Shown here: positions 32,927 to 42,780 of the stretch, in pieces
Layout: each line of letters begins with the position of its first letter
Position numbering within the stretch: position 1 is the stretch's first letter
From: Pseudomonadota bacterium
GTDB lineage: Bacteria; Pseudomonadota; Alphaproteobacteria; Rhizobiales; Rhizobiaceae
NCBI GenBank assembly: GCA_023444445.1
Contig: JAEXMK010000022.1
Coordinates: forward strand, 1 to 57,626
Length of the DNA stretch: 57,626 nt
Reading direction: 5' to 3'
The notes under the pieces: model-generated
Databases searched by the model: none
What the model saw: only the letters and a program-made list of their open reading frames with translations
What the model was told of the DNA's origin: nothing
Made by a program: the position numbers and the translations under genes

Positions 32927-33553
32927 TCATCCATTCTCGTCGAGAGATTTTCCAAAGATCATGAAGACATCATAGCGGGTGTTCTTGCCCATTATCTGGT
33001 GAGAGGGTTTGCGAATTCCCGGCATCGGATGGGCGCGGAGCGGCCATTTCAGAACCACCCGCTTCGTCGCATTTTCCAGCGCAGCCTGCATCAGCTCAAC
33101 TTGGTCGGGGTCGGCTCCAACCAGTTCTCTCAGTACCCTCATCTCTTTTTTCACCAATGCCGTGTTGTGGCGCGGCGGATGCATGGGGTCAACAATCACC
33201 ACTTCCGGTGAAAGCTCTTTCAGCAATTGGCGTGAATCCCCGTGAAGCAGGGTCATGCGCGCCGCCGCCTCCGCATAAGCGCCGCCCGCTTCCAGGGCGC
33301 GTCGAATGCCGTCGGCGAGATGGGCGTGCATTTCCGGCGAGCGCTCAACGAGGGTGACCTCAGCCCCCAGGGATGCGAGCAGGAAGGCGTCCCGCCCGAG
33401 GCCAGCCGTGGCATCGAGGATTTTTGGCGTGCGGCCTTTGGTAAAACCTGCGGCCTTGGGCAGCGCCTGTCCGCGCCCCTCGCCGGAACGAAAACGGTGC
33501 CCCACCGCGCCGCCGACGAAATCCACCACGAAACTTTCGTTTTGTTCCTTCAT
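32927..33553 (-). CDS. rsmJ: 16S rRNA (guanine-1516-N2) methyltransferase
   Basis: SAM-dependent rRNA methyltransferase of the RsmJ (YhiQ) family, 208 residues. The SAM-binding motif DATAGLGRDAF lies at 47-57, followed by VTLVERSP (acidic residue for the SAM ribose). The catalytic segment VDPMHPPRHNTALVKKEMRV (near 120-139) matches the family's DPM-P-x8-KKEMR pattern. It is eight bases downstream of a pseudouridine synthase gene, so the two RNA-modification genes form an operon. Confidence 0.92.
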   Translation of the reverse strand: MKEQNESFVVDFVGGAVGHRFRSGEGRGQALPKAAGFTKGRTPKILDATAGLGRDAFLLASLGAEVTLVERSPEMHAHLADGIRRALEAGGAYAEAAARMTLLHGDSRQLLKELSPEVVIVDPMHPPRHNTALVKKEMRVLRELVGADPDQVELMQAALENATKRVVLKWPLRAHPMPGIRKPSHQIMGKNTRYDVFMIFGKSLDENG

Positions 33554-33561
33554 TTCGGACC

Positions 33562-34230
33562 TCAGAAGGGGCAGGGCACGAAATAGGCGACGTCGCGCCC
33601 ATCCGGATGGCGGAACGCGACTTCCTGCGCATGCAGCATCAGGCGCTGCACGGCGGAAAGTGCCTCGCCTTCTGCATAAAATTCATCGCCGAGAATGGGG
33701 TGGCCAAGCGCTTTCATATGCACCCGCAATTGGTGGGTGCGGCCGGTGAGCGGAGTGAGCGCCAGCCGCGTTGCGGGAAGCGGCAATCGTTCCAGCACCC
33801 GCCATAGGCTTTGCGCGGACTTGCCGTTTTCGTGGTCGACCCGGTGGCGCGGCTTGTTATCTTGATCGATGGCGAGCGGCAGGTCCACTTCTCCCGCCTC
33901 TCCGGCAACCTCTCCCCAGACAATGGCCACATAGGATTTGCGCGTCTGGCGGTTTTCAAACTGTGACGCAATCGCCGCATGCGCCTTGCGGTTCAGCGAC
34001 ATCAGCACGATGCCCGATGTGTCCTTGTCCAGCCGGTTGATCATCAGTGCTTTCGGGAACTGCTTCTGCACACGCGTCATCAGGCTGTCGGAAAGCGCCG
34101 GATCGCGCCCTGGCACCGATAACAGCCCGCTTGGCTTATCAAGCACCAGCAGATCGTCGTCGCGGTGCACGATGGTGAGCCAAGGGTCGAGTGGCGGATT
34201 ATAGACGGGATTGAAAAGCTCGGATGACAT
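33562..34230 (-). CDS. RluA-family RNA pseudouridine synthase
   Basis: Isomerises uridine to pseudouridine in rRNA and/or tRNA. The 222 residues contain the catalytic motif RLDKDTSG with aspartate D68, the family segments DDDLLVLDKPSGLLSVPG and LTGRTHQLRVHMKALGHPIL (quoted as TGRTHQLRVHMKALGHPIL), and an ending typical of the short RluA subgroup without an S4 domain. Its best functional guess is RluA itself (23S U746 and tRNA U32), but RluC/RluD-type specificity cannot be excluded from sequence. It precedes rsmJ by eight bases. Confidence 0.9.
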   Translation of the reverse strand: MSSELFNPVYNPPLDPWLTIVHRDDDLLVLDKPSGLLSVPGRDPALSDSLMTRVQKQFPKALMINRLDKDTSGIVLMSLNRKAHAAIASQFENRQTRKSYVAIVWGEVAGEAGEVDLPLAIDQDNKPRHRVDHENGKSAQSLWRVLERLPLPATRLALTPLTGRTHQLRVHMKALGHPILGDEFYAEGEALSAVQRLMLHAQEVAFRHPDGRDVAYFVPCPF

Positions 34231-34267
34231 GTCGCTTCCTTAGCACGAATTGCGCATTCGGACAGGA

Positions 34268-34371
34268 GCTAGAGCATTTCCAGGAAAAGTGGACCCCGGT
34301 TTTCCGATCGGAAATGCGCCAAAATAAAGAGTTAGAGTGTTCTTGCGATTCGAAGAAAAGCGAAAACTCTA
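34268..34371. repeat. Intergenic repeat with two inverted-repeat modules
   Basis: GCATTTCC (34274-34281) and GGAAATGC (34310-34317) form one stem; AGAGT...ACTCT around 34334-34370 forms a second. Starting with TAGAGCATTTCC and containing AAGTGGA...CCGGTTTTCC, it resembles a repeat family scattered between genes in Rhizobiales genomes. It lies between yigZ and the pseudouridine synthase gene and may affect transcript ends. Confidence 0.6.
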
Positions 34372-34956
34372 GTCGGGAATATGGAGATTGACGCGTCCGC
34401 TGGTCAGGTCGCTGAGGAGCCGGGTCAGTCGTTCGGCTTCCACGGCCGGAACCGAGAGCAACATATTCGCGCCGGTGCCGGTAAAGTCCTCTCTTTCAAA
34501 CCGCAGGTTCGGCGTGGCGGAAAGGCGTGATTTCACCAGCGCCAAGTCTGAGAAGGGGCAACTCAGCGTGGCGCTGACATAGGCGATGACCGGTGACGTC
34601 TCACCGAGCCGAAGACAGGCCGCCGCCGTACCGCCATAGGCGCGCATCAGTCCGCCGCTGCCGAGCAGGATGCCGCCGAACCAGCGGATCACGAGAACCG
34701 CGACATTTTCGAGTGTCTGGCCGTCGATGGCCTGAAGGATCGGTTTTCCGGCCGTCCCCGAGGGTTCGCCGTCATCGCTGAAACGATAGGTCTGACCGCT
34801 TCGCCAGGCCCAGCAATTATGGTTTGCATCGGGATCGGAATGGGCCGCGAGGAATGTTTTCGCATCCTCTTCACCCGTCACCGGCGCGGCAAAGGCGATG
34901 AAGCGGCTTTTCTTTATATCCTGCGAAAAGGTGACGGGGCGGTCGAGCGTGAACAT
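34369..34956 (-). CDS. YigZ family protein (IMPACT/UPF0029 domain)
   Basis: A 195-residue cytoplasmic protein. The N-terminal UPF0029/IMPACT domain contains KSRFIAFAAPV, NHNCWAWRSG, FSDDGEPSGTAGKPIL and VIRWFGGILLGSGGLMRAY (quoted as RWFGGILLGSGGLMRAYGG). A C-terminal EF-G domain V-like part (SRLSATPNLRFEREDF) completes the family architecture. Relatives interact with ribosome or translation factors; no precise role is known. It is divergent from the flavoprotein gene by about 60 bases. The repeat at 34268-34371 reaches its stop codon. Confidence 0.9.
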   Translation of the reverse strand: MFTLDRPVTFSQDIKKSRFIAFAAPVTGEEDAKTFLAAHSDPDANHNCWAWRSGQTYRFSDDGEPSGTAGKPILQAIDGQTLENVAVLVIRWFGGILLGSGGLMRAYGGTAAACLRLGETSPVIAYVSATLSCPFSDLALVKSRLSATPNLRFEREDFTGTGANMLLSVPAVEAERLTRLLSDLTSGRVNLHIPD

Positions 34957-35018
34957 GGGCGCTTCAATATCGCATATATTCGCCTGCGGAAATCGCTATA
35001 AGGCTATCAACGGCGAAG

Positions 35019-36254
35019 ATGGCAATGGAGAGGGTCTTGGGCGAGGCGAGGCAGGTCGCGATTATCGGCGGTGGACCGGCGGGGCTGATGGCGGCGGAGA
35101 TGCTCTCGGCTGCAGGCCATACCGCGACGGTGTTCGAGGCCATGCCGACCGTGGCGCGCAAATTGCTGATGGCGGGAAAATCCGGTCTCAACATCACCCA
35201 CGCCGAAGACTACGACAGTTTCTGTCACCGGTTTGGCAATGCGGAACCACGCCTGCGCGCCGCTCTTAATGATTTTACGCCTGATATGCTGCGCAACTGG
35301 GCTGAGCGTCTGGGGCAGGATACCTTTGTCGGCAGCTCTGGCCGGGTATTTCCAACGGTCATGAAAGCCTCGCCGCTGCTGCGGGCATGGCTCGCGCGGC
35401 TGGAAGCGCAGGGCGTCACCATCAGGACGCGGCACCGCTGGACGGGCTTTTCCGGCGAGCAGCTGGTTTTCGCGACACCGGAGGGCGAGATTGCCGTCAA
35501 GGCCGATGCCACTCTTTTGGCACTTGGCGGCGCAAGCTGGCCGCGTCTGGGCTCCGATGCCGCATGGGTTCCGGCGCTTGCGGCCAGGGGCGTGGAGCTT
35601 GCTCCGTTCCGTCCGGCCAATTGTGGTTTTGACGTTGATTGGAGCGATATCTTCCGTGAGCGTTTTGCGGGTGAAGCGGTTAAATCCACGATCACCATTT
35701 CGTCGGCCGGGGCCTTTCAGGGCGAATTCGTGATCACGAAGCATGGCATTGAGGGCAGCGTGATCTACGCCCATTCCGCCGCACTGCGAGACCGGTTGGA
35801 AGAAGCGGGCAAAGCGTCGCTCGCGATTGATCTTGCGCCCGGGCGTACGGTGGAACGACTCAGCCGTGATATGGGCGGGCTCGTCCGGAAGGAAAGTTTC
35901 GCAAACCGCATGCGTAAGGCGGCTGGCCTGTCTGCCGTGAAGGTCGGGCTTCTGCGGGAAATCTTTCCCGACATCGCTGCCATGCCGGACGAGTTCGTCG
36001 CCGCCAGAATAAAGCACGCCGAGATACCGCTTTTACGGACGAGACCGATTGCCGAGGCAATTTCGTCCGCCGGTGGTATCGTGTGGAGCGGCCTTGATCA
36101 AAACTATATGCTGGAAAAGCTACCCGGCATGTTTGCTGCCGGGGAAATGCTGGATTGGGAAGCACCGACGGGCGGTTATCTCCTGACCGCCTGCTTCGCC
36201 ACCGGCAAGGCGGCGGCGAAGGGCATGGCCAGATGGCTTGGAGGGTCAGCCTGA
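35019..36254 (+). CDS. TIGR03862-type flavoprotein (HI0933 family)
   Basis: FAD-dependent protein of 411 residues with an N-terminal dinucleotide-binding motif GGGPAGLMAAE and KLLMAGKSGLNITHAED, which is diagnostic for the HI0933/YhiN group and its TIGR03862 branch. ALGGASWPRLGSDAAW and the C-terminal AAGEMLDWEAPTGGYLLTAC (second FAD contact) follow. The reaction is unknown; proposals include an oxidoreductase in tRNA or quinone metabolism, none visible here. A start six bases further on (MERV) is equally possible. Its 3' end overlaps the convergent transport ATPase gene by 9 bases. Confidence 0.88.
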   Translation: MAMERVLGEARQVAIIGGGPAGLMAAEMLSAAGHTATVFEAMPTVARKLLMAGKSGLNITHAEDYDSFCHRFGNAEPRLRAALNDFTPDMLRNWAERLGQDTFVGSSGRVFPTVMKASPLLRAWLARLEAQGVTIRTRHRWTGFSGEQLVFATPEGEIAVKADATLLALGGASWPRLGSDAAWVPALAARGVELAPFRPANCGFDVDWSDIFRERFAGEAVKSTITISSAGAFQGEFVITKHGIEGSVIYAHSAALRDRLEEAGKASLAIDLAPGRTVERLSRDMGGLVRKESFANRMRKAAGLSAVKVGLLREIFPDIAAMPDEFVAARIKHAEIPLLRTRPIAEAISSAGGIVWSGLDQNYMLEKLPGMFAAGEMLDWEAPTGGYLLTACFATGKAAAKGMARWLGGSA

Positions 36255-37307
36255 CAGCCGTTCCGCCAAGCCGCCTTCCTCGCCATGTGCGGTTCTGACG
36301 AGGCAGCGCATGATGGCGTCGGTGGTAATGGCGCCAAGCGTCTTGCCGTTTTCCCCGACGACCGTGGCGCTGCTGACATTTTCCCGGACCAGCGCGCGCA
36401 GGCCCTCTTCAACCGTCATATCCGCATCGAGCTGAAGGCGGGACTGGCCGGCAAATTCCGGCTGGACGACGGCTCCGAGGCGAATGACCCTGCCGCGATT
36501 GACCTCTTCCACGAAGGCTTCGATATAGCTGTCGGCCGGCGACATGACGATTTCGGCTGCCGTTCCCTGCTGGATAATTTCGCCGTCACGCAGAATGGCG
36601 ATCTTGTCGCCGAGCCGCAGCGCCTCATCGAGATCGTGGGTGATAAAGACGACGGTCTTCTTCAGTTCCTTCTGCAATTCCAGCAGCACCGTCTGCATAT
36701 CGACACGAATGAGTGGATCGAGCGCCGAATAGGCTTCGTCCATCAAAAGGATTTCGGCATTGTTGGTCAGCGCGCGGGCGAGGCCGACGCGCTGCTGCAT
36801 GCCACCGGAAAGCTGATTGGGGTAATGGTTGGAAAAGCCTTCCAGTCCCACGCGTCTGATCCAGACTTCGGCCCTTTCCTCCCGCTCGCGCTTGTCGACG
36901 CCCTGCACTTCAAGGCCATAGACGACATTCTGCAGCACGTTGCGGTGGGGCAAGAGACCGAATTTCTGGAACACCATCGCCGTCTTGTGGCGGCGGAATT
37001 CCAGAAGATCGGCTTCGTTGAGGCGACAGACATCGGTACCGCCATAGAGGATTTCGCCCGCCGTCGGGTCGATCAGCCGGTTGACGTGGCGGATGAGCGT
37101 CGATTTCCCCGAACCGGAAAGACCCATGATGACGGTGATCTGCCCGCCCGGCATGGTGATGTTGATATCACGCAGGCCGAGCACATGGCCATGTTTGGCG
37201 TTGAGATCCGTTTTCGACATGCCGGCCTTGACGGGTTCGACATAATCGCCCGCTTTCGGACCGAAGATCTTGTAGAGGCTGCGAATTTCGATCGATTGAC
37301 TAGCCAT
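36246..37307 (-). CDS. ProV-type betaine/proline ABC transporter ATPase
   Basis: Energises uptake of quaternary ammonium osmolytes. The 353 residues contain Walker A GLSGSGKST (62-70), the OpuAA/ProV-specific MVFQKFGLLPHRNVLQNVVY, signature LSGGMQQRVGLARAL, Walker B EILLMDEAYSALDP and a C-terminal CBS-like pair (from about 285: MTVEEGLRALVRENVSSATV). CBS domains in this family sense ionic strength. It overlaps the permease gene by 8 bases and is the third gene in the binding protein-permease-ATPase operon. Choline, glycine betaine or proline betaine are all possible ligands. Confidence 0.93.
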   Translation of the reverse strand: MASQSIEIRSLYKIFGPKAGDYVEPVKAGMSKTDLNAKHGHVLGLRDINITMPGGQITVIMGLSGSGKSTLIRHVNRLIDPTAGEILYGGTDVCRLNEADLLEFRRHKTAMVFQKFGLLPHRNVLQNVVYGLEVQGVDKREREERAEVWIRRVGLEGFSNHYPNQLSGGMQQRVGLARALTNNAEILLMDEAYSALDPLIRVDMQTVLLELQKELKKTVVFITHDLDEALRLGDKIAILRDGEIIQQGTAAEIVMSPADSYIEAFVEEVNRGRVIRLGAVVQPEFAGQSRLQLDADMTVEEGLRALVRENVSSATVVGENGKTLGAITTDAIMRCLVRTAHGEEGGLAERLSG

Positions 37308-38187
37308 GCGCTACTTCCCTGTGTTTTTGCAGGCGAAGGCCATAGGCCTGGCTGATGCGGTCAAAGATGATGGCGATACCGACGATGGCAAGCCCGTTGA
37401 ACACGCCGAGCGTGAAATACTGGTTGGCGATGGCCTTCAGCACCGGCTGGCCAAGACCCTGAACGCCAATCATGGAGGCGATGACGACCATGGCAAGCGC
37501 CATCATGATGGTCTGGTTGATGCCAGCCATGATGGTGGGAAGAGCGAGCGGCAGCTGCACCTTGAAAAGTTTCTGACGATTGGAAGAACCAAAGGCGTCG
37601 GCCGCTTCCAGCACGTCGCGGTCGACCATGCGTATACCGAGATTGGTAAGACGGATCATCGGCGGAATGGCGTAAATGACGACGGCGATAACGCCGGGCA
37701 CGCGGCCGATGCCGAGCAGCATGACGACGGGAATGAGATAAACGAAGCTCGGCATCGTCTGCATCACATCGAGAACGGGGTTTATTACGTTCTGAAGGCG
37801 GTTGGAGCGGGCCATGGCAATGCCGATCGGCAAGCCGACAACGATGGAAAGCACAGCGCAGACGAAGATCATGGAAACCGTCTTCATCGTGTCTTCCCAC
37901 ATGCCGAACCAGCCGATGGCGAATAGAATACCGCAACAGAGTGAAACAATGGTGGCGCTGCGGCTGCCGAACCAGGCCAGCGCGCCGACAATAAGAATAA
38001 CGACCGGCCAGGGCGCACCGATCAAAAGCCTTTCCGCCCAGATGAGAAAACTCTGGAGAGGCGTGAACAACCCCTCAATTGCGCCGCCATAGGTTCGGGT
38101 GAAACCCCGGAACCCTTCGTCGATGACCTTTTTCAGCGCGCGCAGAGAATCGTCATTCATGGTCGGAAATTTGAAAAGCCATTCCAT
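37300..38187 (-). CDS. ProW-type betaine ABC transporter permease
   Basis: Inner-membrane permease of 295 residues in the BPD_transp_1 family with about six membrane segments. Recognised segments are VCAVLSIVVGLPIGIAMARS, QTMPSFVYLIPVVMLLGIG and the EAA loop ADAFGSSNRQKLFKVQLPLA with PTIMAGINQTIMMALAMVVI following. The N-terminal extension of about 70 residues before the core is usual for ProW. The ATG at 38187 is chosen because GGAG lies upstream and the longer ORF adds unlikely residues. It is followed by, and overlaps, the ATPase gene. Confidence 0.92.
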   Translation of the reverse strand: MEWLFKFPTMNDDSLRALKKVIDEGFRGFTRTYGGAIEGLFTPLQSFLIWAERLLIGAPWPVVILIVGALAWFGSRSATIVSLCCGILFAIGWFGMWEDTMKTVSMIFVCAVLSIVVGLPIGIAMARSNRLQNVINPVLDVMQTMPSFVYLIPVVMLLGIGRVPGVIAVVIYAIPPMIRLTNLGIRMVDRDVLEAADAFGSSNRQKLFKVQLPLALPTIMAGINQTIMMALAMVVIASMIGVQGLGQPVLKAIANQYFTLGVFNGLAIVGIAIIFDRISQAYGLRLQKHREVAHG

Positions 38188-38310
38188 ATCCTGTTCTCCA
38201 TGACGAACCGGAGGCGGGGACCGATATCCTCCGCACTCCGGGAGTAAAATCGCCAGAGCGCCCCGCATCCTTCACGACGCAGGTGGAACGCTCTGCTGAA
38301 CCGGCGCATC

Positions 38311-38340
38311 GCCCCTCGAAAGCCGAAGGCATTTCGGGGC
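38311..38340 (-). other. Intercistronic hairpin in the betaine transporter operon
   Basis: GCCCCTCGAAA (38311-38321) pairs with TTTCGGGGC (38332-38340) with one bulge, between the binding-protein stop and the permease start. The 233-base gap contains no gene. Such hairpins usually raise binding-protein yield over permease; no U-tract is seen. Confidence 0.5.
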
Positions 38341-38420
38341 CGATACTGGCGCGGAGTCGCCGCTGGCGGACGCCGGTTGCCGGTTTCCGGTTGCTGGGCA
38401 GATATGCGAGGACGCGCCTT

Positions 38421-39419
38421 TTAAAGGGCGGCCTTGACCTTTTCTGCAACCTCAGGCGAGACCCAGCCCTTCCACAGGGCTTCGTTTTCTTTCAGGAACT
38501 GCTTGGCGCCATCTTCACCGGTCGCCTGATTGTCCGTCATCCAGGCGATCAGCTTGTTGACCGTGGCATTGGTCCAGGCGCGCTTGTTAAGGTAATCCAT
38601 GGCAGGGCCGGCACGATCGGCAAAAGTCTTGCTCACCAGTGTCTGCACGTCATCGATCGGCCAGGCGTTCGGCTTCGGATCGGCGCAATCGGCAACGGAT
38701 GTGCAGCGCTTCCATTCGGCCGCGTCATAGTCGGTGCCGAATCCGAGCTTTACCATCTCGTATTTGCCGAGCAGCGAGGTTGGAGCCCAGTAATAACCGA
38801 CCCAAGGCTGCTTGGCTTCATAGGCCTTGGCAATGGAGCCATCGAGGCCGGCAGCGGAGCCGGTGTCGACGAGGGTGAAGCCTGCTTTTTCACCGCCGAA
38901 AGCCTTGTACAGCTGCGCGGTGACGACAGTGCCGCCCCAGCCCTGCGGGCCGTTGAACACGGCGCCCTTGGACTTGTCTTCAGGCGACGGGAAGAGCTCG
39001 GGATGCTTGAAAAGATCAGGAATGGTCTTGAGATCGGGGTTGGCTTCAGCGACGTATTTCGGAATCCACCAGCCCTGAACAGCGCCATCGGAAAGGATTT
39101 TTGCGGCCGCGACCACTTTGCCGCCTTCCAGACCCTGCTTGACGATCTCCGGCTGCAGGCTGACCCAGGCCTCAGGCGCGATATCCGGCTGGCCCTTTTC
39201 GGCCATGGAGGTTAGTGTCGGCACGGTATCGCCGGTGACGATTTCGGCGGAGCAGCCATAGCCTTTTTCGAGAATGAACTTGTCGAGATTGGCGGCAACT
39301 TCGGCGGATTGCCAGTTCATGCTGGCGATTGTTACGTTTCCACAGTCGGCGGCATAGGCTGCGCCGCCTGAAAAGGCGAAGCCGGCGGAAAGAATTGTGG
39401 CACCCAAAAGTATTTTCAT
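38421..39419 (-). CDS. ProX/OpuAC-type betaine-binding protein
   Basis: Periplasmic ligand-binding protein of 332 residues, first gene of the ProXWV-type operon. It has a signal peptide (MKILLGATILSAGFAFSGGA, cut near AYA-A), then an OpuAC domain (NVTIASMNWQSAEVAANL, DTVPTLTSMAEKGQPDIAPE, VGYYWAPTSLLGKYEMVKLG). Aromatic residues in GWWIPKY and the YYW cluster probably build the cation-pi box for trimethylammonium. The cysteine pair in RCTSVADCADP may form a disulphide. The ATG at 39419 follows AGGGAA; the longer ORF upstream is unsupported. Confidence 0.9.
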   Translation of the reverse strand: MKILLGATILSAGFAFSGGAAYAADCGNVTIASMNWQSAEVAANLDKFILEKGYGCSAEIVTGDTVPTLTSMAEKGQPDIAPEAWVSLQPEIVKQGLEGGKVVAAAKILSDGAVQGWWIPKYVAEANPDLKTIPDLFKHPELFPSPEDKSKGAVFNGPQGWGGTVVTAQLYKAFGGEKAGFTLVDTGSAAGLDGSIAKAYEAKQPWVGYYWAPTSLLGKYEMVKLGFGTDYDAAEWKRCTSVADCADPKPNAWPIDDVQTLVSKTFADRAGPAMDYLNKRAWTNATVNKLIAWMTDNQATGEDGAKQFLKENEALWKGWVSPEVAEKVKAAL

Positions 39420-39783
39420 TGTTGTTCCCTCTGGTCGCGGTGTGGCGAAGACCCGGGCGCTGACGGCACCGCGACCGCCAGCACCCTCATTGAGGCTTAA
39501 TAATTCCTTTGTGGCCATCCCGTTTGCGGCAATTTCTGGCGTATTGAGGATGGCAATCGTCAGGTGAAGGTGCGGTTACAGGAATATATTAGAGAAATTT
39601 GTGGCGCTAAGTTATTGAAATATCGGAGACTTTAGCCATTGCTCTGGAATATTTCAGCGGCGATGGAACTTTTTCATTTTTTTGAAAAGCGTGGGAACAA
39701 TTTGGCGAGGTTTCTGTTCTCTTGGACTTTTATCCTGTTCTGTATTACGGGAGATTTCCTCTCGGTTTTTGTGGTGATGTTGA
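39420..39783. other. Divergent intergenic region, betaine transporter versus hybrid kinase
   Basis: 364 non-coding bases serving both directions, distinctly AT-rich from about 39580 to 39780. No clear consensus promoter was found. TTGGAC (39722-39727) and TATTAC (39743-39748) before the kinase are spaced by only 15 bases, so this is weak. No small gene is seen. Confidence 0.5.
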
Positions 39784-42759
39784 ATGACCAATCTTCGTGC
39801 TGCCCCGGTATGGCCGATCGGTGGCGGTGAAACGGGTGAGCTTGTGCGCCGCTTCGACTGGTCGAAGACATCGCTCGGTCCTATTTGCGACTGGCCGCAA
39901 AATCTAAGGCAAAAAGCCAATTCCGTCGTCAATTCCCCCATTCCGCAGGTGCTGATGTGGGGCAGGGATCATGTGATGATCTATAATGACGGCTATGCCG
40001 AGATCGCCGGCAATTATCACCCGCATGCACTAGGCGGCACGGTGCCCGGCATCTGGCCCGAAATCTGGGACTGGAACAGCCGCATTCTGGAAGCCGGTTT
40101 TCGCGGTGAAGTGATGGCCTATCGCGACCAGCCGATGACGCTGATGCGACATGGCGTGCCGGAAGAGGTGATCTTCGATCTGTTCTACACGCCGATCTAT
40201 AATGAAGCCGGCACGGTGGACGGCGTTTTATGCACCGTGCTTGAAAACACCGACAAGGTGAGGGCGCTTGAGGCGCTGGAGCAGAGCCGCATGGAGCTTA
40301 GCCGGCTTACCAATGCGCTGCCTATCCTGGTCGGCTATGTCGACCGCGATTACGTCTACAAATTTGCCAATGACGGCTATCTGGAATGGTTCGGGCGCGG
40401 CGCCGACGAGGTGATTGGCCACAGCGTCCCTGACATCGTGGGAGAGGCGTTCTTCACCGCGCGCAAACCCTATCTGGATCGGGCGCTCAAGGGCGAGAAC
40501 ATCGTGTCCGATACGGTCATCCGCAGGCCTGATGGTACCACACGCGCCGCCGAAATCCGCTACGTGCCACGTTATGTGACGGATGGTTCCATCGATGGCA
40601 TTTATGTGTTGATCATCGATATCGAGGAGCGAAAGCGTTCCGAACAGGAAATCCTGATCAGCAATAACCGGTTCCGTGCGGCCGTGGATGCCGTGCACGG
40701 TGTGTTGTGGACCAACAGCGCTGAGGGCAGAATGCTGGGCGAACAGCCTGCCTGGGCGGCGCTAACGGGCCAGTCTCGGGAAGAATATCAGGGTTTTGGC
40801 TGGGCGGATGCCGTTCACCCGGAAGACAGGGAGGGTTCTGTAGATAGCTGGAACCAGGCGGTTGCGGAAAAGTCGACCTATATATGGGAGCACCGCGTGC
40901 GCCGTCATGACGGCGTCTACCGCACGTTTGCGATCCGCGGCGTGCCGATTTTCGATAAGTCCGGCGCCATTGCCGAATGGGTCGGCGTCCACACCGACAT
41001 AACCGAGCAGCGGCAGGCGGAGGACACTCTAAAGGAACATGCCAGCAATCTTGAGCGTGAAATTCGCCATCGCATCAGGGCGGAAGAACAACTTAGGCAA
41101 CTGAATGAGGGCCTTGAAGTCCGTGTCGAGGCGGAAATGGCCGAGCGGCGCCAAGCCGAAAAGGCATTGCAGCAGGCGCAGAAAATGGAATCCATCGGCC
41201 AGCTGACCGGCGGCGTTGCGCATGATTTCAACAATCTTCTGCAGGTGATTGCGGGCAATCTGCAATTGCTCTCCAAGGATGTGAGCGGCAATGAACGCGC
41301 CGAAAGGCGGCTGGAAAATGCGCTGGCCGGTGTCCATCGTGGCGCAAAGCTCGCCAGTCAGCTGCTGGCCTTCGGCCGCCGCCAGGCGCTGGAGCCGCGC
41401 GTCATTAACATTTCCCGTTTCGTGACCGGCATGGATGATCTGCTGCGCCGGTCGCTCGGCGAGGCGATTGAGGTGGAAGTCATCACCTCTGGCGGTCTCT
41501 GGAACACCTATGCCGATCCCAACCAGGTGGAGAACGCGCTTCTCAACCTCGCCATCAATGCGCGCGACGCGATGCAAGGGCACGGCAAGCTGACCATTGA
41601 GGTCGGCAATGCGGTGCTCGATCGAGATTATGCCCGCAAGCATTCGGAAGTTTCGCCGGGGCAATATGTCATGCTCGCCGTCAGCGATACGGGTTCCGGC
41701 ATGCCGCCGGAGATTCTCGAGAAGGTCTTCGAGCCGTTCTTCTCGACAAAGCCGGAGGGCAAGGGCACCGGTCTCGGCCTTTCAATGGTCTATGGATTTG
41801 CGAAACAGTCGAGCGGCCACGTCAACATCTATAGCGAGGTGGGGCAGGGCACGACGGTGAAAATGTATCTGCCGCGCTCCGCTGCCGATGAGGACAGGGA
41901 AGTGGTCATGCCGACCGGCCCGGTCGAGGGCGGAACGGAAACCATTCTCGTGGTGGAAGATGACGAGGAAGTGCGCAACACCGTCGTCGAGACACTTGGT
42001 GACCTCGGTTACCGGGTGCTCACCGCCCGTGATGCGCAGGCCGGATTGACCGTGGTGGAAAGCGGCATTCCGATCGATGTCATCTTCACCGACGTGGTGA
42101 TGCCGGGGCCTTTGAAAAGCCGGGAAATGGCGCGCCGCGCGCAGGAGCGGCTGCCGAACCTCGCCGTTCTCTTCACGTCCGGTTACACGGAAAACTCCAT
42201 CGTGCACGGCGGCAAGCTGGATGCCGGGGTGGAACTTCTTTCCAAACCCTATACGCGCGAAGCGCTGGCACGGCGCATTCGCCATGTGATCGCTAATCGC
42301 AAGCAGGTCTCCCTGTCGAGGGCACGGCCGACTGCTACGCCGGGCTATTCCAGACCTTCTGAACCGGTCACGACGGCCGAAAGCGAAAAGCGGTCCATAC
42401 GCGTCCTTCTGGTCGAAGATGACGAGCTGATCCGGATGAATTCAATGGAGATGCTTTCGGAGAGCGGCTTTGCGGTTATTGAAGCCGGAACTGCGGCCCA
42501 GGCGCTGAGCGTGATCGAGGCGGACCGCATAGACGTTCTCGTCACCGATCTCGGTCTGCCGGACATGAAGGGCGGCGAGCTGGCCGTGGAGGCTCTGCGC
42601 CGCAAGCCCGGACTTGCCATCGTGTTTGCGACGGGCGACAGCCATCTGCCGGAAGGCGCGCCCGAAAGCGCGGTGCTGCTCACCAAGCCCTATGACGAAC
42701 AGCAGATCGTCTCAGCCGTCGAGCAGGCCCATACGGCAAAGAGCGTGGGGGCGGAATAG
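39784..42759 (+). CDS. Hybrid PAS sensor histidine kinase with two receiver domains
   Basis: A soluble 991-residue multidomain kinase. It has an N-terminal PAS-like region (about 25-165, [16 protein letters not shown]), a second PAS (about 175-290, ending [12 protein letters not shown]), a third PAS/PAC (about 295-420, ending [15 protein letters not shown]) and a coiled coil (420-465). HisKA follows with phosphoacceptor H480 ([15 protein letters not shown]), then an ATPase domain ([31 protein letters not shown]). Two receiver domains end the protein, with D770 (IFTDVVMPG) and D922 ([10 protein letters not shown]). There is no output domain, so a separate regulator must be downstream. No partner gene adjoins it. 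Signal unknown. Confidence 0.9.
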   Translation: MTNLRAAPVWPIGGGETGELVRRFDWSKTSLGPICDWPQNLRQKANSVVNSPIPQVLMWGRDHVMIYNDGYAEIAGNYHPHALGGTVPGIWPEIWDWNSRILEAGFRGEVMAYRDQPMTLMRHGVPEEVIFDLFYTPIYNEAGTVDGVLCTVLENTDKVRALEALEQSRMELSRLTNALPILVGYVDRDYVYKFANDGYLEWFGRGADEVIGHSVPDIVGEAFFTARKPYLDRALKGENIVSDTVIRRPDGTTRAAEIRYVPRYVTDGSIDGIYVLIIDIEERKRSEQEILISNNRFRAAVDAVHGVLWTNSAEGRMLGEQPAWAALTGQSREEYQGFGWADAVHPEDREGSVDSWNQAVAEKSTYIWEHRVRRHDGVYRTFAIRGVPIFDKSGAIAEWVGVHTDITEQRQAEDTLKEHASNLEREIRHRIRAEEQLRQLNEGLEVRVEAEMAERRQAEKALQQAQKMESIGQLTGGVAHDFNNLLQVIAGNLQLLSKDVSGNERAERRLENALAGVHRGAKLASQLLAFGRRQALEPRVINISRFVTGMDDLLRRSLGEAIEVEVITSGGLWNTYADPNQVENALLNLAINARDAMQGHGKLTIEVGNAVLDRDYARKHSEVSPGQYVMLAVSDTGSGMPPEILEKVFEPFFSTKPEGKGTGLGLSMVYGFAKQSSGHVNIYSEVGQGTTVKMYLPRSAADEDREVVMPTGPVEGGTETILVVEDDEEVRNTVVETLGDLGYRVLTARDAQAGLTVVESGIPIDVIFTDVVMPGPLKSREMARRAQERLPNLAVLFTSGYTENSIVHGGKLDAGVELLSKPYTREALARRIRHVIANRKQVSLSRARPTATPGYSRPSEPVTTAESEKRSIRVLLVEDDELIRMNSMEMLSESGFAVIEAGTAAQALSVIEADRIDVLVTDLGLPDMKGGELAVEALRRKPGLAIVFATGDSHLPEGAPESAVLLTKPYDEQQIVSAVEQAHTAKSVGAE

Positions 42760-42780
42760 TCCGCCCGCCGCTTTATCGGC

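Noticed and set aside
39722..39748. Promoter TTGGAC/TATTAC before the hybrid kinase
   Set aside because: The 15-base spacer is too short for a confident sigma-70 call.
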